In this document: in pieces, positions 8,674 to 17,070 of the stretch
Position numbering within the stretch: position 1 is the stretch's first letter
Layout: each line of letters opens with the position of its first letter
DNA from: JBLHZY01 sp047631555
GTDB taxonomy: Bacteria > Pseudomonadota > Alphaproteobacteria > Rhodobacterales > Rhodobacteraceae
NCBI GenBank assembly: GCA_047631555.1
Contig: JBLHZY010000002.1
Coordinates: 1 to 64,000 of the forward strand
Reading direction: 5' to 3'
DNA: 64,000 bases
The notes under the pieces: generated by a model
The model's input: the letters and a program-made list of their open reading frames with translations, nothing else
What the model was told of the DNA's origin: nothing
Database searches by the model: none
Position numbers and translations under genes: made by a program

Positions 8674-9048
8674 ATGTTCACAAAAGCCATTACCACCACC
8701 GCAGTTCTTTTCGCCTTGTCCACCCCTGCCCTAGCCGACCCCAGAGTTGGCTTTGGTCTAAACTTCACCTTTGGCAATGGCGGCGTGAATACTGGTGTTG
8801 GCGTTCGGGTCTTTTCCGACAACCAGAAAGACAAAGCAGCTGCGTCCCTCGGCCTCGACTACATGTTCGGCAGCCAAAGCTGGCGCGGCTCCCTTGGTGC
8901 GGCTTACATGATGGACAACAGCTATATTGAGCTGAACGGCGGTTATGATTTTGGCAGCGGCGGGTTTGACTTCGGCGTTGGCGGCGGTGGGGTAAAGACG
9001 TCGCCCTCAACCTCATGCGTAGATAGCGGCTGCAACGACGAGGTTTAG
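8674..9048 (+). CDS. small secreted Gly-rich protein, function unknown
   Basis: A 124-residue protein with a clear Sec signal peptide (residues 1-21, cleavage after ALA). The mature part has alternating Gly/aromatic stretches (GFGLNFTFGNGG, LGLDYMFG, YIELNGGYDFG) resembling strands of a small outer-membrane barrel or beta protein, then a Gly-rich segment and a Cys pair at the C-terminus. AGAGG 6 bases upstream supports the start at 8674. It is transcribed divergently from mobC. I do not recognise a family; surface exposure on the element's host is a guess. Confidence 0.6.
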   Translation: MFTKAITTTAVLFALSTPALADPRVGFGLNFTFGNGGVNTGVGVRVFSDNQKDKAAASLGLDYMFGSQSWRGSLGAAYMMDNSYIELNGGYDFGSGGFDFGVGGGGVKTSPSTSCVDSGCNDEV

Positions 9049-9419
9049 TGCGAAAGTTTCCATTGTATCGACAGTATTTTTGTTAGCGCCATAAGCATTC
9101 ACGCGTCACCACATACCCGCTGTTGACCCAATGAACGCGTCCACTGCTGCTTTAATTTTTTCCAAAGTCATCCCAACGCCTCCTCAAGGATTGCGAGAGC
9201 CCCAAGACAATCGTCGATATAGGACTACTCTTCGCTTACAGATCGATCAGCTCCAGCCGGTTCAACTCCGCGAAAAGCTTGGCGAGCGACTCGCGGGCAG
9301 CGCTTCGCCTGACTACAGACCATTAGCGTCGGGGGCTGATTCCAGCGGAGCAGTTGAACAGTCGCCTGAGGGCGTGGCAAAAGAGGCAGATGAACAGCTA
9401 CATGCGAGGCAGATTTAAA
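9049..9419. other. intergenic region before the Tli4-like gene
   Basis: About 370 bases with no convincing gene. A 95-codon open frame (9131-9418) has no ribosome-binding site and no recognisable content, and is judged non-coding or a decayed remnant. Confidence 0.45.
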
Positions 9420-10331
9420 ATGTGGACACGCGTGATCGGCCTTTTGCTCTCAATGGTTCTAGCTGGAGGAAACGCAAGGGCAGAGGAAAACAGGTCGAAG
9501 ACTTGGTGTGTTGGGCGCCATCATTTTAACACCCCCCAAGGGTTTGAAGTGGCGGAGCAATACGCGGTGATCCGTACAATGACTGTGGAGAAAGTCGGTG
9601 CAGGTGGTGCGCGGGATTTTGAACAGCATGTGCAATCGCGGATCGATGCGTTGAAAACTGGGCGTGCGACTGAACAGGGTATCGGGCTTCGCTTTCGAGA
9701 TTTTAATACGATTGGTAACGTCTTGGTCGTTGGCCATAGCATTGATGCCAGCCTGCTTGGCACCGAAATCGATGACTGGACGGAAGAAGCCTTCGTGCTG
9801 AGGGATGGCATAATATTCAAAGTGACGCGGGTTTTGTTTAAGGATGAAGAGCGTGAAGCGCGGCGCGAATTGATTGCCTTGGCGCGATCGCTAGAGTCGC
9901 GCAAAACAGACAAAATTCCGGCGGCTGGGACCGTCTACCTTCCGGATGCGACAGCCAATGTCCCCGTCACCTCAGAAGTGCATGGGGTGACTTTGGTACC
10001 CACTTCAGGCGAACGGCCAGTCGGGATCCGCGTGGAGATGGTTCACCGCCCCGTTGGCGGCGCACCTATTGAGTTGGATGAGGCAATGCCCCGTGGTCTT
10101 GGCGTGTCCGAGGCTCAATTGGGAGGGCTTGATGGCAAGCAATATGTTGGGAACGGGCGCGAGGTAGGGCGTATTATGACGGTCGGCCAACAACCGACCA
10201 AAGCGCACGGAGGAATGCGTATCACGCTTGAATATTTCGATGAGCGCGACGACGCAGGTGCATTGCCTTTCCCCACCGAATGGGTGGACGTCATCTGGGC
10301 GGATTTGATCAATAGTTTTAGACCGTTGTAG
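9420..10331 (+). CDS. Tli4-like T6SS lipase immunity protein
   Basis: A 303-residue periplasmic protein with a signal peptide (residues 1-22, cleavage after ARA). The mature N-terminus has the WCVGRHHFNTPQGF block typical of Tli4-family immunity proteins, and the C-terminal part (about 190-303) fits the Tli4 C-terminal domain. The family protects the periplasm from Tle4-type phospholipase effectors. The start at 9420 has GAGG 10 bases upstream; a start at 9405 is possible. It lies 8 bases before a lipase gene that is truncated, so it now looks like an orphan immunity gene. Confidence 0.72.
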   Translation: MWTRVIGLLLSMVLAGGNARAEENRSKTWCVGRHHFNTPQGFEVAEQYAVIRTMTVEKVGAGGARDFEQHVQSRIDALKTGRATEQGIGLRFRDFNTIGNVLVVGHSIDASLLGTEIDDWTEEAFVLRDGIIFKVTRVLFKDEEREARRELIALARSLESRKTDKIPAAGTVYLPDATANVPVTSEVHGVTLVPTSGERPVGIRVEMVHRPVGGAPIELDEAMPRGLGVSEAQLGGLDGKQYVGNGREVGRIMTVGQQPTKAHGGMRITLEYFDERDDAGALPFPTEWVDVIWADLINSFRPL

Positions 10332-10339
10332 AGGTCAAA

Positions 10340-10855
10340 ATGAACCAGTCTGTTCAATCATGCCCTCCCAAAGTCGTCATGCCCATTATTTTTGTGCCGG
10401 GCATCATGGGCTCTCGGCAGCGCAATCGTGCAACACATCGGATGGTTTGGGATCCCGATCGTTACGTTGGCAGAGGGTCCGTTCGCGCACAGGCGATTAG
10501 TTTCACAGCCGGAAAACGTCTCGCCTTGGTTGGACCTCTCGGGCGTGGGTTCAGCCCAACATATCTCGAAGTTGATCCAGGTGTCGCAGGAGATGGTATA
10601 CCCCAGCAGATGATTGATCGCGGTTGGGGCGGCCTTCATCGTGCGTCGTATCAAGCGACACTCGCATGGATGCAGCACACTGCCGAAACACCCGCTGCGG
10701 GCCAAGTTCCAAACGGGTGTTTTAATCTCAAATACGAGGTTTGGGCGCATCCTTACAATTGGACGGATGACAACAAGAGATCGGGTGAGGCGCTGGCCCA
10801 GACAGTGGCGAACGCAATTGCCGATACGAACGCGCGCTGGGGTGACAGTGAGTAT
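10340..10855 (+). pseudogene. Tle-type lipase effector, 3' end lost to IS21 remnant
   Basis: The first 172 codons of an alpha/beta-hydrolase lipase. The N-terminal strand and oxyanion region IIFVPGIMGSRQ, followed by MVWDPDRY, match Tle-type and lecithin-cholesterol acyltransferase-like lipases. Homology ends at about 10855, where IS21 sequence begins. The open frame runs on to 11071, but those codons are antisense transposase. The GxSxG nucleophile and the rest of the triad are absent, so it cannot be an active enzyme. GAGG lies 5 bases before the start. Confidence 0.8.
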
Positions 10856-11325
10856 CGCACCAGGAATGCCCGACTGTGTGACAGTTTGGTGTGTGCAACT
10901 TGCAGTTTGACGCGCTCGCCACCAATCGTGGCCCAATCTTCGTTCCATTCGAACTGGAACGCTTCACCGGGCTGGAACACCAACGGCACAAACGTCCCGC
11001 GCCCAGTCGTTTGCTCTGCACGATGTCGATCAGCCCGCCATGCACGGGCAAAGGCTTCCACACGCTCATAGGATCCATCGTACCCGAGCTTGACCAAATC
11101 TTCATACATCAGCTTAACGTTGCGCCGCCCTTTCCGGGAGTTACGCGTCTGGGCCAAAAGCCGCGCCGACAAACGATCCGCGTAAGGGTCCAACTTGTTT
11201 GGACGCGACGGCGTTTTGAACCTCGGTTCTACAGCATCTTCGCGCAGATACTTTTTGATGGTGTTGCGAGACAGCCCAGTCCGGCGCGCAATCTCAAAAA
11301 AGCAGTTTATCACGCAAGGCCCAGC
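10856..11325 (-). pseudogene. istA: istA transposase fragment, frameshifted and truncated
   Basis: The fragment encodes the IS21 transposase N-terminus: a helix-turn-helix (EIARRTGLSRNTIKKYLRE), the KLDPYADRL linker, and the start of the catalytic core (FQFEWNEDWATIGG, with the first DDE Asp region replaced by FEWNEDW). It ends after AFLVR. In the normal family the helix-turn-helix is preceded by a VIQRWALR-like segment; here that segment is present in another frame just upstream (before about 11295), so a small indel next to a run of six T has broken the gene. It cannot produce an active transposase. Confidence 0.8.
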
Positions 11326-11403
11326 GTTGAATAACACTCAAAAATCCCGTGTCTATCACTCTAAATCTCCCTGAACAAAAACGTCAGGGCAGTGTGCTTA
11401 CAT

Positions 11404-11456
11404 GGGTCAATTCTCAGTGACAATTTATGGGGCTACCGGGTCAGTTCTCAGTGACA
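11404..11456. repeat. IS21 terminal repeats, two 19-bp copies
   Basis: GGGTCAATTCTCAGTGACA (11404-11422) and GGGTCAGTTCTCAGTGACA (11438-11456) differ by one base and start 34 bases apart. Multiple terminal repeats of this kind are transposase-binding sites of IS21-family elements. The outer copy marks the element end. Confidence 0.8.
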
Positions 11457-11457
11457 T

Positions 11458-11808
11458 TCAACAGTCGGAAACCATGTATATGATCCCATCGCGGATTTGC
11501 AGCGGAACAGGTGTCAGGCGCAGACCAAAGCAAGGGCCGATGACGCATATGCCGTCTTCAATTTGAAAAAGGGCAGCGTGGGCGGCGCACATAATATGAC
11601 TGCGGTCACCGTTTAGAAATTCGTTCTTCTTCCAGGCCATTCGCGCTCGGTCAAAGTGGGGGCAGGCATTGCGATATCCGAAAGCCTGATGACCTTTACG
11701 CACCACAAACATCGTGTCGCGGCCTGTCTTTTGGGGATCAAACCCGCGCGAATGGCCGTCGTGGATGTCTGCGAGCGGGCAGAGAGAGAGTACGGTGTTG
11801 GGGCTCAT
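11458..11808 (-). CDS. Rieske-type [2Fe-2S] ferredoxin
   Basis: A 116-residue soluble Rieske protein. The cluster ligands are Cys49/His51 (ACPHF) and Cys74/His77 (CAAH). Such small proteins donate electrons to Rieske oxygenases or other dioxygenase systems, or reactivate extradiol dioxygenase iron. AGGAG 6 bases upstream fixes the start at 11808. It follows the VOC dioxygenase gene on the same strand (gap about 150 bases). No Rieske oxygenase large subunit is in the window, so its partner is unclear. The stop codon is 2 bases from the IS21 terminus. Confidence 0.85.
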   Translation of the reverse strand: MSPNTVLSLCPLADIHDGHSRGFDPQKTGRDTMFVVRKGHQAFGYRNACPHFDRARMAWKKNEFLNGDRSHIMCAAHAALFQIEDGICVIGPCFGLRLTPVPLQIRDGIIYMVSDC

Positions 11809-11961
11809 ATGTTGCTCCTTTCCGCTGCGGATAATGGGCCTTGGGCGGTATGAACCGCACCCGACTTCGGCGCCCGATTGCCACGGCATGATCGGCGGCC
11901 CAGGCGCGCAACTTGTACAATTGCCCCGCGGGCCCGGTTGGACTCGCAGGGCAAAATGAAA

Positions 11962-12909
11962 TCAATCCGTACCAGCACCGGGAGGCGGCCCGCCGGGGGC
12001 CCATTTCTCGACGTTTTCAAACAAGAACAACTGCGCCGCTTCTTTTGACATGGCCGTCTCGCGGTGAACCCACTCGCCGTCGTGCTTGTCCATATCCGCG
12101 TCGTATTCGACATGCGTGCCCAGTGGTGAATTGAAGTACCAAAACCAATTGGATCCAAATTTATGACGCCCGGGCCCCCAAAAGCTCTCATAGCCTTTTT
12201 GGACCATGCGCGATCCGGCCAACATCAATTCCGTCGGGCCTTGCATGTGGAAGGCGAGGTGTTCGAGGCCCTGCATATAGTCAGGCGTTTGGATCATGAA
12301 CAACACGTGGTGGTCGTCATTGGACATAGGACGCAAGAACGGTCCGGTATTGGTGAATTGGTCGGTCACAACAAATTTGAGCCGCTCGATGTAGAACTTC
12401 GACATCTTTTCCATCTCGGGTGTGAAATAGACGATGTGGCTCAGAGTGCGCGGCTTGGCTTCGGCATCTTGGCGCGCGGCGATCACATTTGGACCGCGCC
12501 CCGGTTTCGCGCCAGGTGAATTGATCAACTCGGCGGGCAAATCCAATTTGCGGCGTTTTGTGATGCGAAAGGCAATCTCGAAGTTGCTGTCGTCGCGCGT
12601 CTCTAGCGTGCCGTCGGCACGTTTGATTACCTCGCGGTCACGGCTCAATTCGGCTTCGATTTCGTCAAGCGTGGCTTGATCCTCGACACCCCAAATCGTC
12701 TGGCGCAGCATGTTATTCGTTGCAAGCGGCTTGGGCAGCGACGCATCGCTGCGGTCACGTACCGTGATGGCCGTGCCGTCCAAGGCTTCGAATGTGACGC
12801 CAGCGGTTGTATCCCCTACAGCGGTCAGCCCGTAATCCGTCAGGAATGTTTTGCTCGCCTCGAGATTATCGACGCCGAAGACAAGTTCGTCTGGTCCGAT
12901 GATTTTCAT
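11962..12909 (-). CDS. VOC-superfamily extradiol ring-cleavage dioxygenase
   Basis: A 315-residue type I extradiol dioxygenase with two VOC domains (about 5-120 and 155-275). Candidate Fe(II) ligands are His158 (SHIVYF), His217 (LEHLAF) and Glu268 (THVEYDAD), the 2-His-1-carboxylate pattern. It would open a catechol-like or hydroxylated ring to a semialdehyde or acyl pyruvate. GGGGAG before the start supports 12909 over the longer frame. It is divergent from lysR with a shared control region, so it probably acts on the product of one of the FAD monooxygenases here. Exact substrate is unknown. Confidence 0.8.
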   Translation of the reverse strand: MKIIGPDELVFGVDNLEASKTFLTDYGLTAVGDTTAGVTFEALDGTAITVRDRSDASLPKPLATNNMLRQTIWGVEDQATLDEIEAELSRDREVIKRADGTLETRDDSNFEIAFRITKRRKLDLPAELINSPGAKPGRGPNVIAARQDAEAKPRTLSHIVYFTPEMEKMSKFYIERLKFVVTDQFTNTGPFLRPMSNDDHHVLFMIQTPDYMQGLEHLAFHMQGPTELMLAGSRMVQKGYESFWGPGRHKFGSNWFWYFNSPLGTHVEYDADMDKHDGEWVHRETAMSKEAAQLFLFENVEKWAPGGPPPGAGTD

Positions 12910-13052
12910 GTGGTCTCCCCTCATTTCAGTCTTCAATAGCGAGGGCAATCAGCCACGGCGCGCGGCCAGATGCGCCAATCCCCTCCCCAAAAGGTAGACG
13001 TAGGTTAGGGGGCACTGTAGCATTGGAGAAATTGTATCTTTGGATGTCTTGA

Positions 13053-13067
13053 ATTGATTTTGTGAAT
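13053..13067. promoter_or_regulatory. imperfect LysR-type site ATTGA-N5-TGAAT
   Basis: ATTGATTTTGTGAAT lies 30 bases before lysR and in the divergent control region of the dioxygenase gene. It matches ATTGA-N5-TCAAT with one mismatch and fits T-N11-A. A probable autoregulatory site. Confidence 0.5.
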
Positions 13068-13097
13068 GTCTGAATCCAGGGGCGAGAGGGAGAGACG

Positions 13098-14009
13098 ATG
13101 CGCTTTAAACGATTGGACCTGAATTTGCTGGTCGCATTGGATCATATGCTGACCCTGCGCTCGGTCAGCGAGGCGGCAACCCGCATGCACATGAGCCAAT
13201 CGGCGATGAGCAATGCGTTGACCCGATTGCGCACCTATTTTGACGATCCGCTTCTGGTGCAAGTTGGGCGCAAAATGATCCTCACGCCGCGGGCCGAAGG
13301 CATGCGTGGTCCTGTGCGTGATATCCTTGTTCGGGTGGATGCGACCATCGATACAGATCCGGTGTTCCGGCCTGAAGCCACGGATCGGCAATTCTCGATC
13401 CTTTTGTCGGATTACACGATGCAGGTTTTGATCCCGCATGTTCTGGCGGTCGCGGACGAGGCCGGATCGCGCGTGCACTTTCGGTTCTTACCGCAAACCG
13501 ACCAACCCTATGTGATGTTGGAACGTGGCGAGGCGGACCTGTTGATTGCGCCGCAGCAATTTTGCTCGTCTGCGCACCCCTCCGACGCGCTTTTTGAGGA
13601 TCGATATGTCTGTGTGGCATGGAAAGACGGCGCGCATGGCAACGGCCCGCTGACCGCAGAGGCCTTTGTCGAGGCGGGCCATGTGGTGATGGTGCCGCCC
13701 ACAGCGGCCCGATCGGTCGAAACCATACTCCTCGCCCGGTTGGGGATCACACGACGCGAAGAGGTAACATCTTTTTCCTTCTCGTCCTTGCCCGAGCTGG
13801 TGGTGGGAACGGACCGCATCGCAACGGTTCATGAAAGCATCGCGCGCAAAGCCTTGGCGCGGATGCCCTTGGTGCAACGTGATTTGCCTTTTGTGGTCGA
13901 TGGCCTGTCGCAACACATGCAATGGCATGAAATTCGCGCCCACGATCCGGGCATCCAATGGCTGCGCGAAATCTTCCATTTGGGCGTCGAGCGCATGAAT
14001 GGTCATTGA
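13098..14009 (+). CDS. LysR-family regulator of the catabolic cluster
   Basis: A 303-residue LysR-type regulator. The winged helix-turn-helix is at residues 4-62 (SVSEAATRMHMSQSAMSNALTRLR), followed by an effector-binding domain of the NodD/LinR/NahR-like type (QFSILLSDYTMQVLIPHVL). It is expected to respond to an aromatic acid or pathway intermediate. It lies between the divergent dioxygenase gene and the plus-strand catabolic operon, and ATTGA-N5-TCAAT sites occur in front of each transcription unit. The stop codon itself lies inside the site at 14004-14020. Confidence 0.92.
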   Translation: MRFKRLDLNLLVALDHMLTLRSVSEAATRMHMSQSAMSNALTRLRTYFDDPLLVQVGRKMILTPRAEGMRGPVRDILVRVDATIDTDPVFRPEATDRQFSILLSDYTMQVLIPHVLAVADEAGSRVHFRFLPQTDQPYVMLERGEADLLIAPQQFCSSAHPSDALFEDRYVCVAWKDGAHGNGPLTAEAFVEAGHVVMVPPTAARSVETILLARLGITRREEVTSFSFSSLPELVVGTDRIATVHESIARKALARMPLVQRDLPFVVDGLSQHMQWHEIRAHDPGIQWLREIFHLGVERMNGH

Positions 14010-14020
14010 TTTTATCAATA
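14004..14020. promoter_or_regulatory. LysR-type operator upstream of the monooxygenase operon
   Basis: ATTGATTTTATCAAT (14005-14019) is a perfect inverted repeat ATTGA-N5-TCAAT, about 80 bases before the FAD monooxygenase start. It has the T-N11-A form of LysR sites. Confidence 0.65.
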
Positions 14021-14100
14021 CATTTGATTGCATCTTTCAATTTTTCATATGAAGGGCGGCTGATTAGCCTCTTTCAAAATGCTGAAAGGGGAGAGACGGC

Positions 14101-15216
14101 ATGGAACTCAGTTCAATTCTGATCGTGGGCGGTGGTATCGGGGGACTAACCACTGCGGTTGCGTTACGGCGCAAGGGATATTCCGTGGAAATCGTCGAGA
14201 AAGACCCCGATTGGTCGGTCTACGGCGTTGGAATTATTCAGCAATTCAACGTGCTGCGGGCTATGGCGTCGATTGACCTTATTGATGCGTATATGTCCGA
14301 AGCCTATGGGTATGACCGCACACGAATCTTTAGTCCTGCGGGGACGGTGGCGGATTTCGATGCTCCGCGTCTGGCAGGGGAACAATACCCGTCGAATGCG
14401 GGAATTAAACGAACGGCACTGCAAAAAATCTTGGCAAACCGTGCCAAAGAGTTGGGCGTCAAAATCCGCTTGGGCATCACGGTTGATGCTCTGGATGATG
14501 ATGGCACAGGCGTGAATGTGCATTTTTCCGATGCAAAGCACGGCCGCTATGACATCGTGATTGGGGCGGATGGGGTCTATTCGCGCACCCGCACGCAAAT
14601 CTTCCCCGATGCGCCGGTGCCTCGTTATACGGGGCAATGGGTCTGGCGCTACAATTTCCCGAAACTGCCCGACCTGAAGGGGATCGATTTTTTCGTCGGT
14701 CCTTGCAACGCGGGTCTCGTGCCGATTGGTGATGATACGATGTATCTGTTCTTGCTATCGCAAGAGGACGAGGGCTTCAAATTGGACCAAAGCGGCGCGG
14801 CAGACGCCATGCGCGCGCGCGCGACCGGCGCACCGCCCGCCATTTCGGATGTCGTGGCCGATATCACCGAGGATGCAGAGGTGGTTGGCCGCCCGCTCGA
14901 AGTGTTGTTCATGAACGAGGATTGGCACAAGGGCAGGGTGGTGCTTGTCGGCGATGCGGTTCATGCCTCAACGCCGCATTTGGCACAGGGTGCCGGAATG
15001 GCCATCGAAGACGGGATCGTCTTGGCCGAGGAACTTGCCAATAACGCGACCCCCGAAGAGGCATTCGCGGCCTACCGCACCCGCCGTTTCGAGCGGACAA
15101 AATTTATCGCCGAGACCTCGATTAACATCGGCGACATGCAAATGGGCAAGATACCGCCCTTTGACGTTGGCGAAACTCAAGGCAAGACAATGGGCCTCAT
15201 GGCGCAACCAATCTGA
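14101..15216 (+). CDS. FAD-dependent aromatic monooxygenase
   Basis: A 371-residue class A flavin monooxygenase of the p-hydroxybenzoate/salicylate hydroxylase fold. The FAD dinucleotide motif is at residues 8-13 (GGGIGG), the DG motif near residues 156-160 (GADGVYSR), and the GD motif near 283 (VVLVGDAVHASTPHLAQG). It would hydroxylate an aromatic ring using NAD(P)H and O2. It is the first gene of a seven-gene plus-strand operon and so probably makes an early intermediate. The substrate cannot be read from sequence alone. Confidence 0.85.
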   Translation: MELSSILIVGGGIGGLTTAVALRRKGYSVEIVEKDPDWSVYGVGIIQQFNVLRAMASIDLIDAYMSEAYGYDRTRIFSPAGTVADFDAPRLAGEQYPSNAGIKRTALQKILANRAKELGVKIRLGITVDALDDDGTGVNVHFSDAKHGRYDIVIGADGVYSRTRTQIFPDAPVPRYTGQWVWRYNFPKLPDLKGIDFFVGPCNAGLVPIGDDTMYLFLLSQEDEGFKLDQSGAADAMRARATGAPPAISDVVADITEDAEVVGRPLEVLFMNEDWHKGRVVLVGDAVHASTPHLAQGAGMAIEDGIVLAEELANNATPEEAFAAYRTRRFERTKFIAETSINIGDMQMGKIPPFDVGETQGKTMGLMAQPI

Positions 15217-15252
15217 CCCTTTCCAATTTCCTCACATAAAGGAGTGCTGTTG

Positions 15253-16398
15253 ATGGCGCTTTTCGAATATTTCCCGAACTATGTTTGGAATCTTTCTGTC
15301 TCGATCGCGGTGGCCAGCGGGGCCGAGCTGGGCGAGATCATGGATATGTGCCAACCGCTTCTTGAGAAGGCCAAGGCCGGAGAAGATGCAGGCACAGCCG
15401 CGTTCATGGAGCAATGGGTGCTGCAGGCGGACAAGTTGTCTGAACTTGCGGGTGAAGACGAGGCGCTGGGCCGGACCCTGTCAGCATCTGAAAAACTGCG
15501 CCGTGCTGCGCTATATTATCTCACAGCTGAACGTATGCAGGGCCACGGTCATCCGGGACGTCAGGCGACCTACGCAAAGGGTCGTGCCGCGTTTGACAAA
15601 TATACCGATTTTGGCAAGATCAACGCCGAGCGGGTCGAAATTCCCTATGGTGACAAGATCTTGTCAGGGTTGTGGACCCGCGCAGAGGGGAGCAATGATG
15701 CAGCTCCTGCGGTTCTCTTTCTCAATGGTTTGGACAGTTGCAAGGAATTGTTGCTTTGGTCGGGGCTACCTGCGGCGTTGGCCGCGCGGGGGATTTCGTG
15801 CCTATCGCTGGATCAACCAGGTACCGGCGAAGCGCTACGTCTAGAGGATATTCCGGCGACATGGAAATCCGAAGAATGGGGCACTCCGGTCTATGAATGG
15901 ATGGCCGCGCGCGCCGATACGGATGCAAGCCGTATTGGCGTGTCAGGCATCTCGCTCGGCGGGTTTTACGCGCCTCGGATCTGCGCCAACGAGCCGCGAT
16001 TTGCATCCGGTGCCGTATGGGGCGCCAATCACAATTGGATCGAGGTACAGCACAAACGCCTCAACCGCGAAGGTGAAAATCCCGTGCCGCATTATTGGGA
16101 TCACGTGCAATGGGTGTTTGGCGCGAAAGACCAAGAGGACTTTTTTGAAAAAGCCTCCGGCATGCATCTCAACGGCGAGATGGAGAAAATCCGCGTGCCG
16201 TTCCTTGTCACTCACGGTGCAAAGGATCGCCAGATCAGCGTCGATTACGCTCATCAAAGTTATGAGCAGTTGACCCATTCGCCCAACCGCGCTTTGAAAA
16301 TTTTCACCGACCGCGAAGGCGGTGTTGAACATGTGGGCGCGGACAATATGAGCTTCGGGCGCAGCTATATTGCCGATTGGTTCGCCGATACGCTCTAG
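15253..16398 (+). CDS. alpha/beta hydrolase (C-C or ester bond) of the DHPON-hydrolase/FrsA-like type
   Basis: A 381-residue hydrolase with a helical N-terminal domain (about 1-125) and an alpha/beta-hydrolase core. The nucleophile is Ser234 in GISLGG; an acid (in HGAKDR) and a terminal histidine (GVEHVG) complete a likely triad. This two-domain layout resembles 2,6-dihydroxypseudooxynicotine hydrolase, which cleaves a C-C bond in nicotine breakdown, and FrsA-like proteins. The ATG at 15253 has AGGAG 8 bases upstream. In this operon it could cleave a ring-fission product or a side chain. Confidence 0.75.
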   Translation: MALFEYFPNYVWNLSVSIAVASGAELGEIMDMCQPLLEKAKAGEDAGTAAFMEQWVLQADKLSELAGEDEALGRTLSASEKLRRAALYYLTAERMQGHGHPGRQATYAKGRAAFDKYTDFGKINAERVEIPYGDKILSGLWTRAEGSNDAAPAVLFLNGLDSCKELLLWSGLPAALAARGISCLSLDQPGTGEALRLEDIPATWKSEEWGTPVYEWMAARADTDASRIGVSGISLGGFYAPRICANEPRFASGAVWGANHNWIEVQHKRLNREGENPVPHYWDHVQWVFGAKDQEDFFEKASGMHLNGEMEKIRVPFLVTHGAKDRQISVDYAHQSYEQLTHSPNRALKIFTDREGGVEHVGADNMSFGRSYIADWFADTL

Positions 16399-16455
16399 TC
16401 TGCCACGCCGGCATATTGACCGTGCAGGCGCATATTTCGATACGAGGATCCCTCC

Positions 16456-17070
16456 ATGACGTTGCCAGATATTCGCCGGATCGTGACCGGACATGATGAT
16501 GCGGGACGCGCGATTGTGCTTTCCAACGGGCCGTTGCCACATGTGACCCGGCCCGCCCTGCAACCGGGGTTGGCGTTTCACGAGGTGTGGAATACCAACG
16601 AAACGCCCGTGCCCGTCGCGCCAACAGAGGCCGAACCGACCGATCGCCACCGTGATACAGCCCCGCCCAAAAGCGGCACCATCATCCGATTTTGTGACAT
16701 CCCGCCCGAAGGAAAAGACGGCCCCGATTTCGACGCAGCCCAAACCGAAGAATTGTTCGGCGCGGTCGGATTGGCCGAGAATGCCAAGCACACATTGCCA
16801 GGACGGCACCCGTTGATGCACCGCACCGAAAGCATTGATTATGGCATCGTGATCTTTGGCGAGATCACCTTGATGTTGGACGATGAAGAGGTCGCGTTAC
16901 GCGCAGGGGATGTGGTGGTGCAACGCGGCACAATCCACGCATGGGCCAACCGTTCGGGCGAAGTTTGTCGGATGGCCTTTGTGCTTGTGGATGGCTGTTT
17001 TGATCCCGATATGGCCAAGGCGCAATCGGATCATGATGCGGCATTGCGCGCAGCGGCCGAGGCAACATGA
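16456..17070 (+). CDS. cupin-domain protein
   Basis: A 204-residue protein with a single cupin barrel in its C-terminal half: a His-bearing motif around HRTESIDYGIVIFGE and a second one at GDVVVQRGTIHAWAN. Such proteins may be metal-dependent oxygenases, isomerases or ligand-binding regulators. The N-terminal 90 residues, with RPALQPGLAFHEVW, recur in cupins of aromatic degradation clusters. It is followed with a 4-base overlap by the SDR gene. The reaction is unknown. Confidence 0.75.
   Translation: MTLPDIRRIVTGHDDAGRAIVLSNGPLPHVTRPALQPGLAFHEVWNTNETPVPVAPTEAEPTDRHRDTAPPKSGTIIRFCDIPPEGKDGPDFDAAQTEELFGAVGLAENAKHTLPGRHPLMHRTESIDYGIVIFGEITLMLDDEEVALRAGDVVVQRGTIHAWANRSGEVCRMAFVLVDGCFDPDMAKAQSDHDAALRAAAEAT

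Larger units (their letters stand above)
10856..11456 (-). mobile_element. IS21-family remnant (left end plus 5' part of istA)
   Basis: The remnant runs on the minus strand from a terminus at 11456 (TGTCACTGAGAACTGACCC) through the first part of istA to a break at about 10856. IstB, the rest of istA and the other end are missing. The inner end abuts the truncated lipase gene and the outer end abuts the Rieske gene. This suggests an insertion followed by a deletion that removed most of the element and the lipase 3' end. Confidence 0.85.

Noticed and set aside
9131..9418. 95-codon plus-strand open frame
   Set aside because: No start signal and no recognisable protein pattern; runs into the next gene's leader.
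10856..11071. Continuation of the lipase open frame
   Set aside because: These codons are antisense to istA, so the protein similarity ends at the IS junction.
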